Positions 25,901 to 36,735 of a stretch of DNA of 64,000 bases are shown in pieces (the first letter of the stretch is position 1; every line of letters begins with the position of its first letter). This stretch comes from Liolophura sinensis (taxonomy: Eukaryota > Mollusca > Polyplacophora > Chitonida > Chitonidae). Below the pieces are notes generated by a model. The model ran no database searches and was not told where the DNA came from. It saw nothing but the letters and a program-made list of their open reading frames with translations. Location of the stretch: NCBI RefSeq assembly GCF_032854445.1, contig NC_088303.1:35101501-35165500 (forward strand). The letters run 5' to 3'. Both the position numbers and the translations under genes were made by a program.

Positions 25901-28199
25901 AGCTGACACCGTGCGGCATTAGCGCGCATAAAATTGACCTTTTTATTGGAGCTTGTTAGAGACCTGACCCTGAAAATTCACAAGTTAACAAAGAGATCAA
26001 TAAGGTTTTTCATAGCACGTTACAGGGGCCAAACGGCAATATGTTCGCTCATTCCCCCTGGCTGGCTAGGGCAAGCGCTGATTCGTTTAATGGTAGAATA
26101 ATCAGAAGGCGGTATGACAGACCAGGGGACGCTGCCTCAGCCTCGGTAACACTGTTTGTAATTTCATCTTCGTCATTACGCTGTGTTGATGGAAAACTGA
26201 ACTTATTTTCATCCCACTTGTGCCGTGTCGCGGGCAGCGATGATGAAGCGACGGTCTTGTCAGCGAATTACCAGCGGGTGGAAATGGACTGGCACCGGCC
26301 ACGATTGTGTCCCGTCATTCGGGGTTATGTATATATGTATGTCCAATCTCTATTAATCACCTCGGTTCCATGAGCTCGAACAGAACTTTTGGAATCCAAT
26401 GCAGTGAAACAGTTACAGCTTGTTAGAGAGGCCTGCCTTAGCTCCTTGGTACCGGCCTGATATATCAATTTTCTCTTCCTGTGCATTAAGTATTCATCGA
26501 CTTCATCCTTCCCATTCTCTTCAAATCGCATGGTCTTTTTCGCTTTGGCCTGTTCGATCACCCATGGCGACCGAGATGAGGGAACAACCTTCACCATTAT
26601 TAAGCATTCTTCGAATTTACAGCGCGCTTCCTAAAATTAATGTAGTCCTCAGATTTCAGACCTTCTTTCCATCCCACTCATTTCCATTCATTTACTCGGT
26701 TATAAATGATTCATTGGCTGGTAACTTCCTTGGGATCTTCGTTCCATCAAGTACGGGTCGAAAATCACAGACGGGACTATATGGAGTAGAGACATTTGAT
26801 CACATTTGATATCAACCATTATCAAATAAGTCTCCTGACCCTTACCCGGTCATGTAGCAAGGAATTTCGTCAGCACTTCGACTGTCTATACTAGTACTAC
26901 GCTGACAAGCGGACCATGTTTGCGGATTTATGCGATGTAGATTCGCAAAGCCAAGGTAATAATTGATCTTGGATAATTCGGCTGGTCTCACGATATAGAT
27001 TTATTTTAAAAGTTCATTGCCCTACGCGCTGTACATGCCTGAAATAGGCGGTAAAATATGACTACATGTATAAAATAAACTTAAAATAAATGAAGTTTCG
27101 CTTTCCGCATTTACCCTCAATTCAGTTAGGAAGAAGAATGGTTGCTGTTGTTTTTTGAGTTTTTTTTTGTTTTGTTTTGTTTCTTTTTTTAACTAAACCT
27201 CGTTCATTTAATGGCATTTGTAAAATTGAGTTATTTCGTGCCTTTCGAAGACAACACTAAAGATATACCATGTTATTTGTCTTGCTGGGGGTTTAGTGTC
27301 GCTCAAAAAAGTTCCCCTGTTTTACAATGGCACCAAATTCGGTTCTGCTGTAAGTCTGTCTTAAATGTCCCGACACGTAATACATAGGAAACTGTCACTT
27401 AAGTCTGGCGGATCCAAAGTTTTTCAAGCAGCAGTTTTTTTGGGGTCGTCGATTGTGCTGCAATCACAAGTGTAAGGGGAATACTGGCAACAACAACTGT
27501 TCTGAAAGCCAAAGAGAAATCCGGTTGGGTGGGAGGCGGTACAGGGTGGGGGAAAAGTCCAAGTTCCGCTTGTAATCCAGATCCTGACCATGTCTAGTTC
27601 ATTCCCCTAACACCGGCGACCCAGGTTTCTTTTTTGCCTGATTGGCTTCCCAAAGGAACTGGTGTTTCCTTGAGCATTTCCAACGCATTTGTCATCCATC
27701 GTTGCCCTGGGACTCTATCGAATTATTCCGCGTTCTGATACCGGTTGTTCCCGTTCCCAGCCTAATTTGTCTGAAAACCTGATGGTGGCCTTATTATAAA
27801 TGGTGGATTGCGAGAGACAAGAAACAAAGCTGAAAATTGACCCCTGGTTTACTTGTTCATCGAACCTTAGTGTATAGCTTATCACATACAGCGTGGCGAT
27901 ATTGGCTAACGAAATTGTCTGGTGTGTACAGCATCTTGAACATGAAGGACGTCGTTGCTATTGACCGCGGCGTAGAATTACCTTTGTGAAAAAAGAAAAA
28001 AATTCAGATGTAAAAATTATTCATAGGTATTTCTACTCTGCGTTGGGTTCCTGATTACTGAACATCTTTTCTGACGTAGTCTACCGTGGAGAATAATCAC
28101 AAATCATTTAAAATGTAAAGAAAATCTCTTGAAGCCAATTTTTGGTACATGTGTCGTGTTTTGCTGATGTTATATCAGGTCTGGTCATGTGGACAAGTT

Positions 28200-28330
28200 T
28201 TCCATTTGGCCATGGTCCCACAGCATCTTGATGGCGCCCGAATAATGAGAGGAGCAAGGATTGTTTAATTGGCTTTAGTCCCTCCTCGACTCTATGCTAA
28301 TTAGCCCTCCTTGGTGAGGGCCAAGTGAGG
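28200..28330. promoter_or_regulatory. Candidate regulatory element with homeodomain palindrome
   Basis: The block holds GCTAATTAGC at 28296-28305, a perfect 10-bp palindrome with a double TAAT homeodomain core. TTTAATTGGCTTTAG lies about 30 bases upstream and the CTTGG/CCAAG inverted pair just downstream. There is no coding potential. Function is inferred from motif content only. Confidence 0.3.
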
Positions 28331-30860
28331 TGTGAAGAAACACAAGCGATAACACGATGCGATAAAGCACGTTCGCTTGCCGCTTCCACTTAGGCTTTAG
28401 TCGGCTTATAGGAAGGGTGTGGATGTGGAAGATATAGCGGTACTCGGCATCTTCGTCTCACCGGCTGGTAACGACTGCGGCTGTAGCAGTAAGGAAGTTT
28501 ATAAACGCTGACAGGTTACGCTATAAACACTGATTGCGGGGACGACCTGGTTAAACGCCACTGTCAACGAGGGCCTTTGAAGTATTTAAAACAAGCTCCA
28601 GGTTTTGGAGCGATCTCGTCAAGCTAGAATCATAGAGAGTTTTCGTACCGTTGTGTATGAGCCAAACTGCCAGCTTTATTGCACCTCATCGTCTAACAGC
28701 TCGTAACCCACGAATTTATACACATCTGTCTAATGGGACGGCACACGGTCACATTGACAGAACATGCCACCCCCAAAATATGCCCCAACGATCTGGAGAC
28801 GATGTGGATTGTTAAGGAATTGCTGTATCACACCTTTAAAGCTTCGCGAATTCGTCTATGTACAGTTAGTGATTAAGAAGTTAACTGTGTACGTGAAATT
28901 GACTTGTCGGGTAGACTCTAAGCTGTGGGGATGTGGTTGTAAGATTTACGCCATGTGACCATGGCGTTTGTCACGCCCTCTGGTGAGACACGGACACGTG
29001 TTTGACATATCACTGAGCTTTTCTCCTGACAACTGGAAGTTGCATGCATCCCTACACAATTGCCCCGGTTAATCATCATATAAGTGTGTTACCCGCCAAT
29101 CATTAAAGTACATATATGTCCCCTACATAAATTAATATTTGATGAGAATATTTGTTTTCCGTAAGTACCAATCTCTGTTTCCTCTAGGCTCGGTCTACTT
29201 TCACCCGCCAGTAAAACTTATCTCCCTCTAAGAAACTACATATTCTTTACTTCACTAAATCAAACACAGAAATAATTCACACGCGTTCTCCTCAATTGCC
29301 TTGTGTATATTCACTTAGTTTGAATGAATATTTAACATATACACGAAGTTAATGCGCATACTATAAACACTGTATATGAAAATACATTTGATATACTGTG
29401 TATCACGTTTTGTGTGATACATAACTCCTAGACAAAGTTTGTGTGTGAAAACAAGAAACTTTTTGCTCCTTTCATATATAATTCTATATCCTGTAACTGT
29501 TTGTTGTTTTAAATTATAGAAATGGATTGTTAGTTGCACTCTCCATATGTGCATAATGCTTTGGGTTCTTTCTGGGAATTCGTCTAGTGAATTAATGCGA
29601 GTCTAAAGGTGTTTTACAAATGTAGCTAATACACGTTATTCAGTTTCACGGAGTCTGGCTGTGTGCTGCTCGTCTGACATTGCCGTCTATATAACTTTAA
29701 CGGAGTAGCTTGCCACCTTCTTTATTGACTTGGGCGCGCCTGTCTTGTCTCTAACGGCCTATACAGTATTGCTCCTCATCTAACAGAATACTTCACAACG
29801 TACAAGGGTATTCTTCATGAACCTAACCATAAGTCGACAACACGCGGTGGTGAAGAGGAAATAACGAAAGGGGCAATTGCGATTTTTGCAATTAGTTTAC
29901 TGATCATAGTTGAAGAGAGAGCCGCGGGCTGGTTCCTTTCTAACCCTGACATCTCTGATCAGGAATCAAATGTAAAACCCGTGTCCTTTGCCCAGTCTGC
30001 CCCTCTCTCTTGTTGACTGGCGGAAACCAGAGCGGAAAATGCCCCGCATATGTCTTAATGTGGGCCAGATGAAATTTGAAAACACTTTCAGCTGCTTTGT
30101 GCGCCGTCGACATTTGTTTTTAGAAGCATCGGGTCACCCGAATAGAAATATTGGGATACCCTTTAAATTGATATGCGCCCGGATAGGTTCCACACCGGCA
30201 CAGCGTCAATAGCTCCCTGGCATTTTAGTGAAAGAGTTTTTCTCTGATGGCACTCTGATTATCTTAGGCGTGTTATAATCGGGACAGATCGCCGTGCTCT
30301 GAAGAGGGGCACAGGAGTGGGTGAGGGGGAAACTAACCAAGGGAAACGGCGAACATGGGCCAATCATTTGCCCCGACACCCGTCACAGGAAGCGCTACCC
30401 TTTTGGCAACCCGAAACTTGTTACATTTCACCTCGCTGGAACAGCCGTATGATTTCAGAGCAACTAGCCGACTAATGGATGAAGGATGCGTCTAGAAACG
30501 GATGGTTTAGCACAGGGCTACAGGTCAAAGCATTCCAAATGATACTTTCCTCAAAAATTCCTTTTACGGAGAGGGGAAAAAAAAGAAAAACGTCTCTCGG
30601 TTTGAAAAGTATTAAGTTGTTTGTCAGCCTCCAGGTGACATCTCCCAGCAGTGTTAGACAAAATAGCGACCAACTTGAGCCTAAGGTGCCCCTTTCCATG
30701 CAGTCAGTGATCCGTCTCCTCGACTCTAACAAAAACAGTGTAAGCTGAGCTACCCTAACTTGTCGCTGAATCGTCGCCCTAACCCAAACCCCGGCTGATT
30801 ACGCGATGCCAGTAGCGAGTCTCATCTACTAGAAGTCATTCCCTTCACACCGCTCCCCTC

Positions 30861-30912
30861 CGATCACCCCCCACCCCTCCACCCCCTCCACCCCTCGGAC
30901 CCCCCCCCCCCC
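30861..30912. repeat. C-rich tract, G-quadruplex candidate on minus strand
   Basis: Eight or so runs of four or more C separated by one to a few bases, ending in a C-run at 30900-30912. The minus strand therefore has many G-runs with short loops, a standard G-quadruplex pattern. The plus strand could form an i-motif. No gene is identifiable nearby. Confidence 0.6.
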
Positions 30913-31390
30913 GTCCAAACCGAATACTTATGTATATACTAATCACAGGACATCAGTAAGAAACCACTCAATCTGTTACCATAATAAACGATGTTCGTTT
31001 TACATGGTCTGCGTTTGTTCTCTAAAACTTAACCATTGCCTTTGTTTTGAAAGAAAACTGTTTTCACTTAGGTATAAGCTAAGTATGTCTGATGTTATCT
31101 CCTTGCAGCTCCTGTACAGAAGAGGTCCCAAGAGCTGCTTCCCATAGATTGCCAACTTCAACCATGTCATCTTGGAACTGCAACTCCCTTTAGCATACAG
31201 TGCGTCTACAGATGCCCCAGATAATGTGATGCAACACCAGTTTGGACACTCTTTCGTTCCTTTGTTTAAGGAAGATGTGAATGTAACTTTATTTCAGCTA
31301 ATCTTATAGTATATATTATCTTTATCTCCTTTTAAAAGTCCAGGGATACTTGAAACCTTTTATTTTCAACTGCGGTAATGGGTCTGAAAT

Positions 31391-31450
31391 GGTCAAACTA
31401 TTAGCTCTTCGTCAGTAATGTGGCGGGTTCAAACCCCGATGTGCCAATTT
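31391..31450 (+). mobile_element. Possible tRNA-like SINE head
   Basis: GGTCAAACTATTAGCTCTTC is followed by GGCGGGTTCAAACCCCGATG, which contains a strong B box with a T-arm that pairs at four positions. The A-box spacing is shorter than in a true tRNA, and no acceptor stem is visible. It is likely a SINE relic. Confidence 0.4.
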
Positions 31451-32165
31451 GATTGACGTGTCTTGCTGGAGAAGTATCAGATTTTTTTAAAAGTTTTATT
31501 TTATGACATGCATATTGTGTGTGAAACCAAACCAGAGTTGCCTGTGATATTGTAAGTTAGACAAACCTGTTCTAAATATGATCTGATATTTTAGAGCTGT
31601 CGATGAATTTGTCTTATACTTATTGATAATCTCTGATCCTTACTAAAAATTTCCCTTGCCAAAAGACATCTTTGTAGTTTGCAATGATTTTGTTTACATG
31701 TGTGTGTGTATCATGAAAGCATTGAATTCTTGTTGTTCCCATTTATGATCTTCATGGAGTGTTGCAGCAATTCTGAAAAGGAATGCGCCCAAACATCTCG
31801 TTCGTCGGAGTTGCTACAATACCTATCTCTACAGCGTTGATGCATATTTATTTATCCTTACCAAAACATTTAAACCTGTGTTATATACAATGTACCATAC
31901 CGATGAATTTGGTACTTTCTCCTAATACGTATGTGCACTATGCTGTTGAGACTTGGATTTATGTTGTGTCTGTGATAAGTTTTGTGTTTCGAGAGACAAA
32001 GCAATCAGTTGAAATAGTTTTGCTATTTTTTGTTAAAAGCATAATATGTTAACAGTTTTATTCATTTCTTGCTGTTGACAATGAATTGCTTTGTGCTAGA
32101 ATGGTAAAATATTACCTTTTGTTATTGAGGAGTATTACAGGGTAAATCTAATGTACAGGAATACT
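31451..32165. other. Gene-free unique sequence
   Basis: AT-rich sequence with no supported gene. A plus-strand frame of 89 codons at 31783-32052 has hydrophobic stretches but no recognisable family. Confidence 0.55.
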
Positions 32166-32406
32166 TATACAGGGTGTCCCAGAAGTCGTGCACCATTCTC
32201 ACTTTCATTTTTTTTTGGTGTTTCAGATTTAATACTGATTTAAAAAAATTTTCTCTTTCAAAGTGAATTATGGATAATAAACTAACAGTACAAGAAAGAG
32301 TTGAATTGGTTTTTATCTTTGGAAGAGATGGGGCAACACAGCGCTGTGTAGCTCAAGCATTCAACCATAACCTGGATGGTGCGCGACTTCTGGGACACCC
32401 TGTATA
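32166..32406 (+). mobile_element. Short mariner/IS630-type DNA transposon (MITE-like)
   Basis: A 241-bp element with terminal inverted repeats at 32166-32194 and 32378-32406. The ends match at 28 of 29 positions; the outer motif is TACAGGGTGTCCCAGAAG and its complement. Both ends finish in TATA, consistent with the TA target-site duplication of Tc1/mariner/IS630 elements. Between the repeats is a truncated open frame from 32270 resembling the start of a transposase. The element is therefore an internally deleted derivative of a full transposon, mobile only if a related transposase exists elsewhere. The near-identical ends suggest recent activity. Confidence 0.88.
32270..32371 (+). pseudogene. 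Truncated transposase N-terminus (helix-turn-helix)
   Basis: The frame encodes about 34 transposase-like residues beginning MDNKLTVQERVELVFIFG and continuing RDGATQRCVAQAFNHN. This resembles the N-terminal helix-turn-helix of mariner-like transposase proteins, in which an ERVELV-type first helix and an RxVAxxFN-type second helix are typical. After about residue 34 the frame runs straight into the right inverted repeat. The rest of the DNA-binding domain and the whole catalytic DDE/D domain are missing. It cannot encode an active enzyme. The family match is from memory and not from a search. Confidence 0.6.
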
Positions 32407-32759
32407 TATGTATATCAATGTATTTTACGCCCAAGCGTATTTACGTATATGTACTCTTGCTGAATTGAATACAACTGTTTTTGACAGTCAAGACATGTTG
32501 TTGCGTGAGTGTATATAGATATATAAGACATTCTGTACTTAAAACTAGTATAACAGTTGTTTGGATATGACATATAATGGTAGGGTGTTCACACAGATGT
32601 AGTATACATGTCATATCATACATCAACAGGGACTTTATGTTATCTTCGGGATATTCTGTTTTGTGGCAGATCTCTAGAATGGTCTGAACAGCTTACTAAT
32701 TAATTTATTCATTTGGTTGCTTTTTAACTCTACACTTCGTAGAAAAAGATTGTCGTTTT
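32407..32759. other. Gene-free AT-rich sequence
   Basis: Unique AT-rich DNA to the right of the small transposon. I see no supported gene or regulatory element. Confidence 0.6.
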
Positions 32760-32956
32760 CATTGCTGAAGGATACCGCAGTCCCCAGAGTATGCAACTTC
32801 TATTTGCCTGGTACCTGACAAGCCTACATGCTTAAATCCACATCCGAACTACCTGAAGCTGGATTCGATCCTGCTACCCCATTGGTCATGCCTGGGCCGT
32901 TCAGCTGTTGCGATGGAGACGAACGCTTAAAACGACTAAGCCAGCGAGGGCCTAGT
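32760..32956 (-). mobile_element. tRNA-Ser-like-headed SINE, minus orientation
   Basis: On the minus strand GGGCCCTCGCTGGCTTAGTC is an A-box-bearing head like the main SINE family. It is followed by AGCAGGATCGAATCCAGC, which contains the B box. The downstream body (CAGGTAGTTCGGATGTGG) differs from the main family. The conserved ATATTCTTGAG block and TTTA tail are not visible. It may be another family sharing a similar tRNA head. Confidence 0.65.
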
Positions 32957-35900
32957 ACAGGAGATTGTGTAAGCAGTGTATAAGCATGTACTCTGGCAGA
33001 AACTCTTGAAGCTGTCCAGAGTTTGATGAATATCAGTGGTGTGGTTAGCTGTGAGAGGGCCTGGTGTGCATGTGGATGCGGATACTCCTCACAAGTGAAT
33101 AGAGACAGGAACAGCCGTCTGTCTTTTATGCCAGCCTCCGTTTATTTGTCTTGCGTAATGAGTCGAGGTAAGGGGTTAATTGATGTTGAATTACAAATGT
33201 GATAGCTTACGCTGGCACAAGTGAAATTTTGACTGAAGTGGCAGCCGTTTGTGGGATGTACCAGGCTCATGGGGTGGTCCGACTCCACCAGCAGATCGGA
33301 CACTAATACTTACATGTGCTGCTGGATCCGGATTTGGATTCACTTATGAACACGCTTGCTCTATTAACTGGGTGGTGTTGCTTTTTTTTGTCACACCAAG
33401 CCTTGAGAAAGGGAAAATGGTACTGGTCGTTTTTGCGTCTGTTCTATATAGGGTGTGGTGCCACTACAAAGTATACTTTCATCGTTATTTTATATGTCAA
33501 AGTTTTCGAGAAAGCTTGTTAATAAAAACGAAAAAAAAAAGCTTCCCCTGGATTTTATCAAAAAGTTTCGCGTTCAAGTATCTCAGCGGCTGAAGCTTGT
33601 TGATAGAGAATGTGAGAAGTTTGACATCAGCCGAACAGCTGCCTAAGTACTATACAGGTGGAATGCCACAGGGCTCCCTCAGATATGATTATCTGTGGGG
33701 GGTACACGGCCTGCGCCCCGTCTGCCGTACCACACGACAAAGGCCCCCACCACCGCATGTCCTCTGTAAGAACATATCTGTGATCATATATCAGCTGGGT
33801 TTATAGCCTTCTGTCCGCAGTCATTCGTCCCTTCGTTAAAGTACCTCGTGTTTTCCATAGACGTTTATCCCTCTTAAGCGAATCGACTCCAGCTATCTTT
33901 CATGGGCTTTACCAGACTCTCTCACAGAGCTTATTATGACAGCTGAGTTCAATTTGGTCGAAAGAGACAATTAAAATAAATATACTGCTCAATTTTGCCT
34001 TTTATGCATTCCGCTCGTATCGGCTTGGAGTTGGAATTTATCCCGTTTTCCCCTTCAATACAGCTAAATGACGAATTATTATTTTCTTTCACTCTCATAC
34101 TTTTTTCGCCGGCCCCTTCATGTCCACATTGCGAGTGGTCGAGCTGGGCACGAGAAAGAATTTTAGATATCCGGTAGCCTTAATTACGAGTATTCAATCG
34201 GCCCAGTCCGTTATCAGAGCCCCAAATTGGCAGGGGTCGGGCGCGAAGGCTATAGTGCCTTTTTCACAGACGACTTTGCTCTTTTCCTGGCTGGTTTAGC
34301 ATTCCCTGGTCGTTTATACCGTTAAGGACAAGCGAATTTTCATCAGTCGTCCCTGTCAACGCTGGCAAGGATTGAAATTGATAGCGTGCTGGGAATTTTG
34401 GGTTTCAAAAGTCATTACCAGCATTAACAGGGGTAGGTTGATAAGTTTGTATAGCTCATTGATAAATTTGATGTCCCGTCCCCTATTCGCTGCTGTTTGC
34501 TTTTCCAATCAAGCCCCAACTCCTCTCTGTACTAATTCAATTCCAACTGAGACGTTCGCCGCACACTTTTCCTTCTTTCTATTGAAACTCGGGCAAGGAG
34601 CAGGGAAGAAACCTTTGAAAACATTTCGTTTCCAGATTAAAAATTAATGTTTGTGAATGCTCTGGAAATTTGCTCGGATGAAAATAATCGAGTTTGCCAC
34701 AATTATGAAAGCAATATGATCAGGGAGAACCGGGCTTAAGTTGACCCCATGTGCGAAGTGAACACCGCTCGTATTACCCCAGAGCGCTCCTTCAATCAAG
34801 GTTACTATTATAACGCCTAATACAGCAAACTTAATTTCTTCTATAACTTCAATTAAGCAAGTAACGCTATACAGTTTCCATGCCTATCACTGTTTGCCCT
34901 GGAGTCGCCTCGCTGATATATTACTAATCAGAACCGAGCTAGCAGACAAAAAACATCAGGGATGATATGGTAGTTGATTAGCGTCCAGTGGCAGTTTTCT
35001 CAGTCGGGACATACCGTCCGCTAACTCGGGTGGCTGATTACTCTTGTACACCACCGCCCTAACCTACACCCAGTCTCAGCACCCAAACAGATTAACTTTT
35101 GTCCCCATGAGACATAAATTAACCCGATCGGCACGACTAAGGCTTCAGACTACATGGGTTTACTAACATTTTTTGTCTGAGGCTGATTGATACTTTAACA
35201 GATTGATCAACTGCTTCGGTTGTTTTAAGCGCCGCCTTCGGCAGTATATTTAATGCCAAGTGGACCGATTCAATGGATTCTCTTATGTTAAAGTTTACCT
35301 GTCTTGGGCAGTGTTTCGAGTTCAAAACTGGCTTTTGGTCAGTTAATTTGTTGCCTGCAGCTTTTTATTTCTGTATTCTTCTTGGTTATCAACAAGTGTC
35401 TCCTCGTCCCCCCAACAATTTTACCAAAACATACATTTCTTGAGTATGACGTTCAAGGACAATCAAGGTGGTTTCCTTCTTCCCTCAGAGCGATGGTCAC
35501 AGATTTTAACTTGTTAAGAACGCTTAGCCATGATCCCGGGTGTTCATATTTTGACATTAACACTTTTGTAAAGTTCATGATTTCCACTGTTAGATTTGGG
35601 ACTAATATAACAGATATATATTTATATAAGTCTTAGGTTAGGAATAGAGATAAACAGATATCAATCGGTACCATGCAGGAACGGTATGGCGTTCTACACA
35701 GTACGCTGTATTATAGACATAGGCGCTCTTCTATAAAATCTTTGCGATAGTACACTTTAGATATTGTACTGAAAGTAAACATTTATCTTTGTTTTCTAAT
35801 CGTGTGATGGTGACGATAATTTGTTTCCCATGTGTGTGTTTTTATTGGACACACTAGTTTTATATCCGCTGTTAAATGTTTTAATCCGTACCAGTTATTT

Positions 35901-36308
35901 TTTTCTTTGGGTTACCCTCTAGACCCATTCCCTCATTATGACTGGATGTGAGAGAGTCGTAATTTGCATTATCATCTCTTTTAGGCGACTTGGGGAGGCA
36001 GTGAAACCCCGTGGGGATGACTGTGAAAAAGGACTGGTGTATCAAGTACTCTAGGACCGGTGCTGTAAACCTCGTAAATAATTAACTAGACCGAAAAGAC
36101 TAAAGAACGTTCTAATATCTCTCCAATGATTTGAAATCTGTACATACATGTAGGGACATAATCATGAGCTTCAAGATTTTTTTTTCAAGATGCAGATCTG
36201 TTACCCGCTTCTACGCAATTAAGTTCCTAATTAAACAAAACAATAACTGTACAACCCCAATTTCTATTTATTATAACAGTTTAACTCTAACAGGCAAAAC
36301 AAATACCG
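32957..36308. other. Gene-free unique sequence
   Basis: No recognisable gene. 33900-34930 is balanced in composition and rich in AT-core motifs, including TTAATTA at 34180-34186 and CTTCAATTAAGC near 34847. It is a candidate regulatory stretch. The open frames at 33249-33593 and 35304-35636 are about 110 codons, unrecognised, and near chance length. Confidence 0.5.
34130..34260. promoter_or_regulatory. Candidate conserved regulatory element
   Basis: Balanced, repeat-free sequence around CCTTAATTACGAG, with TCAATCGGCCCAGTCCG and CCCAAATTGGCAGG beside it. The combination of a homeodomain core with GC-bearing flanks and no homopolymer runs is typical of animal developmental enhancers. There is no direct proof in the sequence. 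Confidence 0.25.
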
Positions 36309-36435
36309 TTATTTATTTATTTATTTGATTGGTGTTTTACGCTGTACTGAAGAATATTTCACTTATACAACGGCGGCCAGCATTATGGTGAGAGAAAGCG
36401 GGGTGGAGCCTCTGGGAAATAAAATGCCGATAGAC
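36309..36435 (-). mobile_element. SINE 3' part, minus orientation
   Basis: The TTTATTTATTTATTTGATTG tail leads into GTGTTTTACGCTGTACTGAA, then ATTTCACTTATACAACGGCG and CCAGCATTATGGTGAG. Similarity fades at about 36435, before the central domain ends, so the copy is 5'-truncated. Confidence 0.85.
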
Positions 36436-36654
36436 CTACTCCCAGCTATTCATAGCTAGAGTAACACCACCAGTATTTCAGTTTTCTCAAATCCAATTCA
36501 TTTACCAATATCATGATGAAGTTACGTATATCTGTTTTGTATACGGCAGTGGACCTTTTCCTGCAGAATTTCCTTACACCTATGCTTATGGCCGTGTTTG
36601 GTGCCATTACTGAAATCATATCATAATGACATGGAATCAATCATTACTCGACCG

Positions 36655-36735
36655 ATGTAATGATGGAGCAGTGTGGGTCAGACCGGGATTTGAACTCGGA
36701 TCGTTTGATCACTCCACCAGCTGCCATTAAATAAA
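36655..36735 (-). mobile_element. tRNA-like SINE head fragment
   Basis: On the minus strand GGCAGCTGGTGGAGTGATC precedes GAGTTCAAATCCCGGTC, a good B box. The gap between the A-box-like and B-box parts is too short for a functional tRNA. It could be the head of the element whose tail is at 36309, with about 220 bp of unrelated sequence between, or a separate relic. Confidence 0.45.

Larger units (their letters stand above)
22926..31390. other. 8.5-kb unique gene-free block without SINEs
   Basis: No coding gene, RNA gene or clear SINE is visible. Many sub-blocks have balanced base composition and AT-core motifs, notably 24460-24680, 25860-26600, 27600-28330 and 29930-30470. T-rich tracts lie at about 27150-27190 and a C-rich tract at 30860-30912. 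A short hairpin occurs at 29399-29421. The pattern fits an intergenic or intronic regulatory desert, which is inference. Confidence 0.5.

Noticed and set aside
31391-31450. Possible tRNA gene around GGGTTCAAACCCCGA
   Set aside because: The T-arm pairs, but A-box spacing is too short and no acceptor stem or anticodon arm can be drawn.
32270-32518. 82-codon frame as an intact gene
   Set aside because: Only the first 34 or so residues resemble a transposase. The rest is the inverted repeat and flanking DNA.
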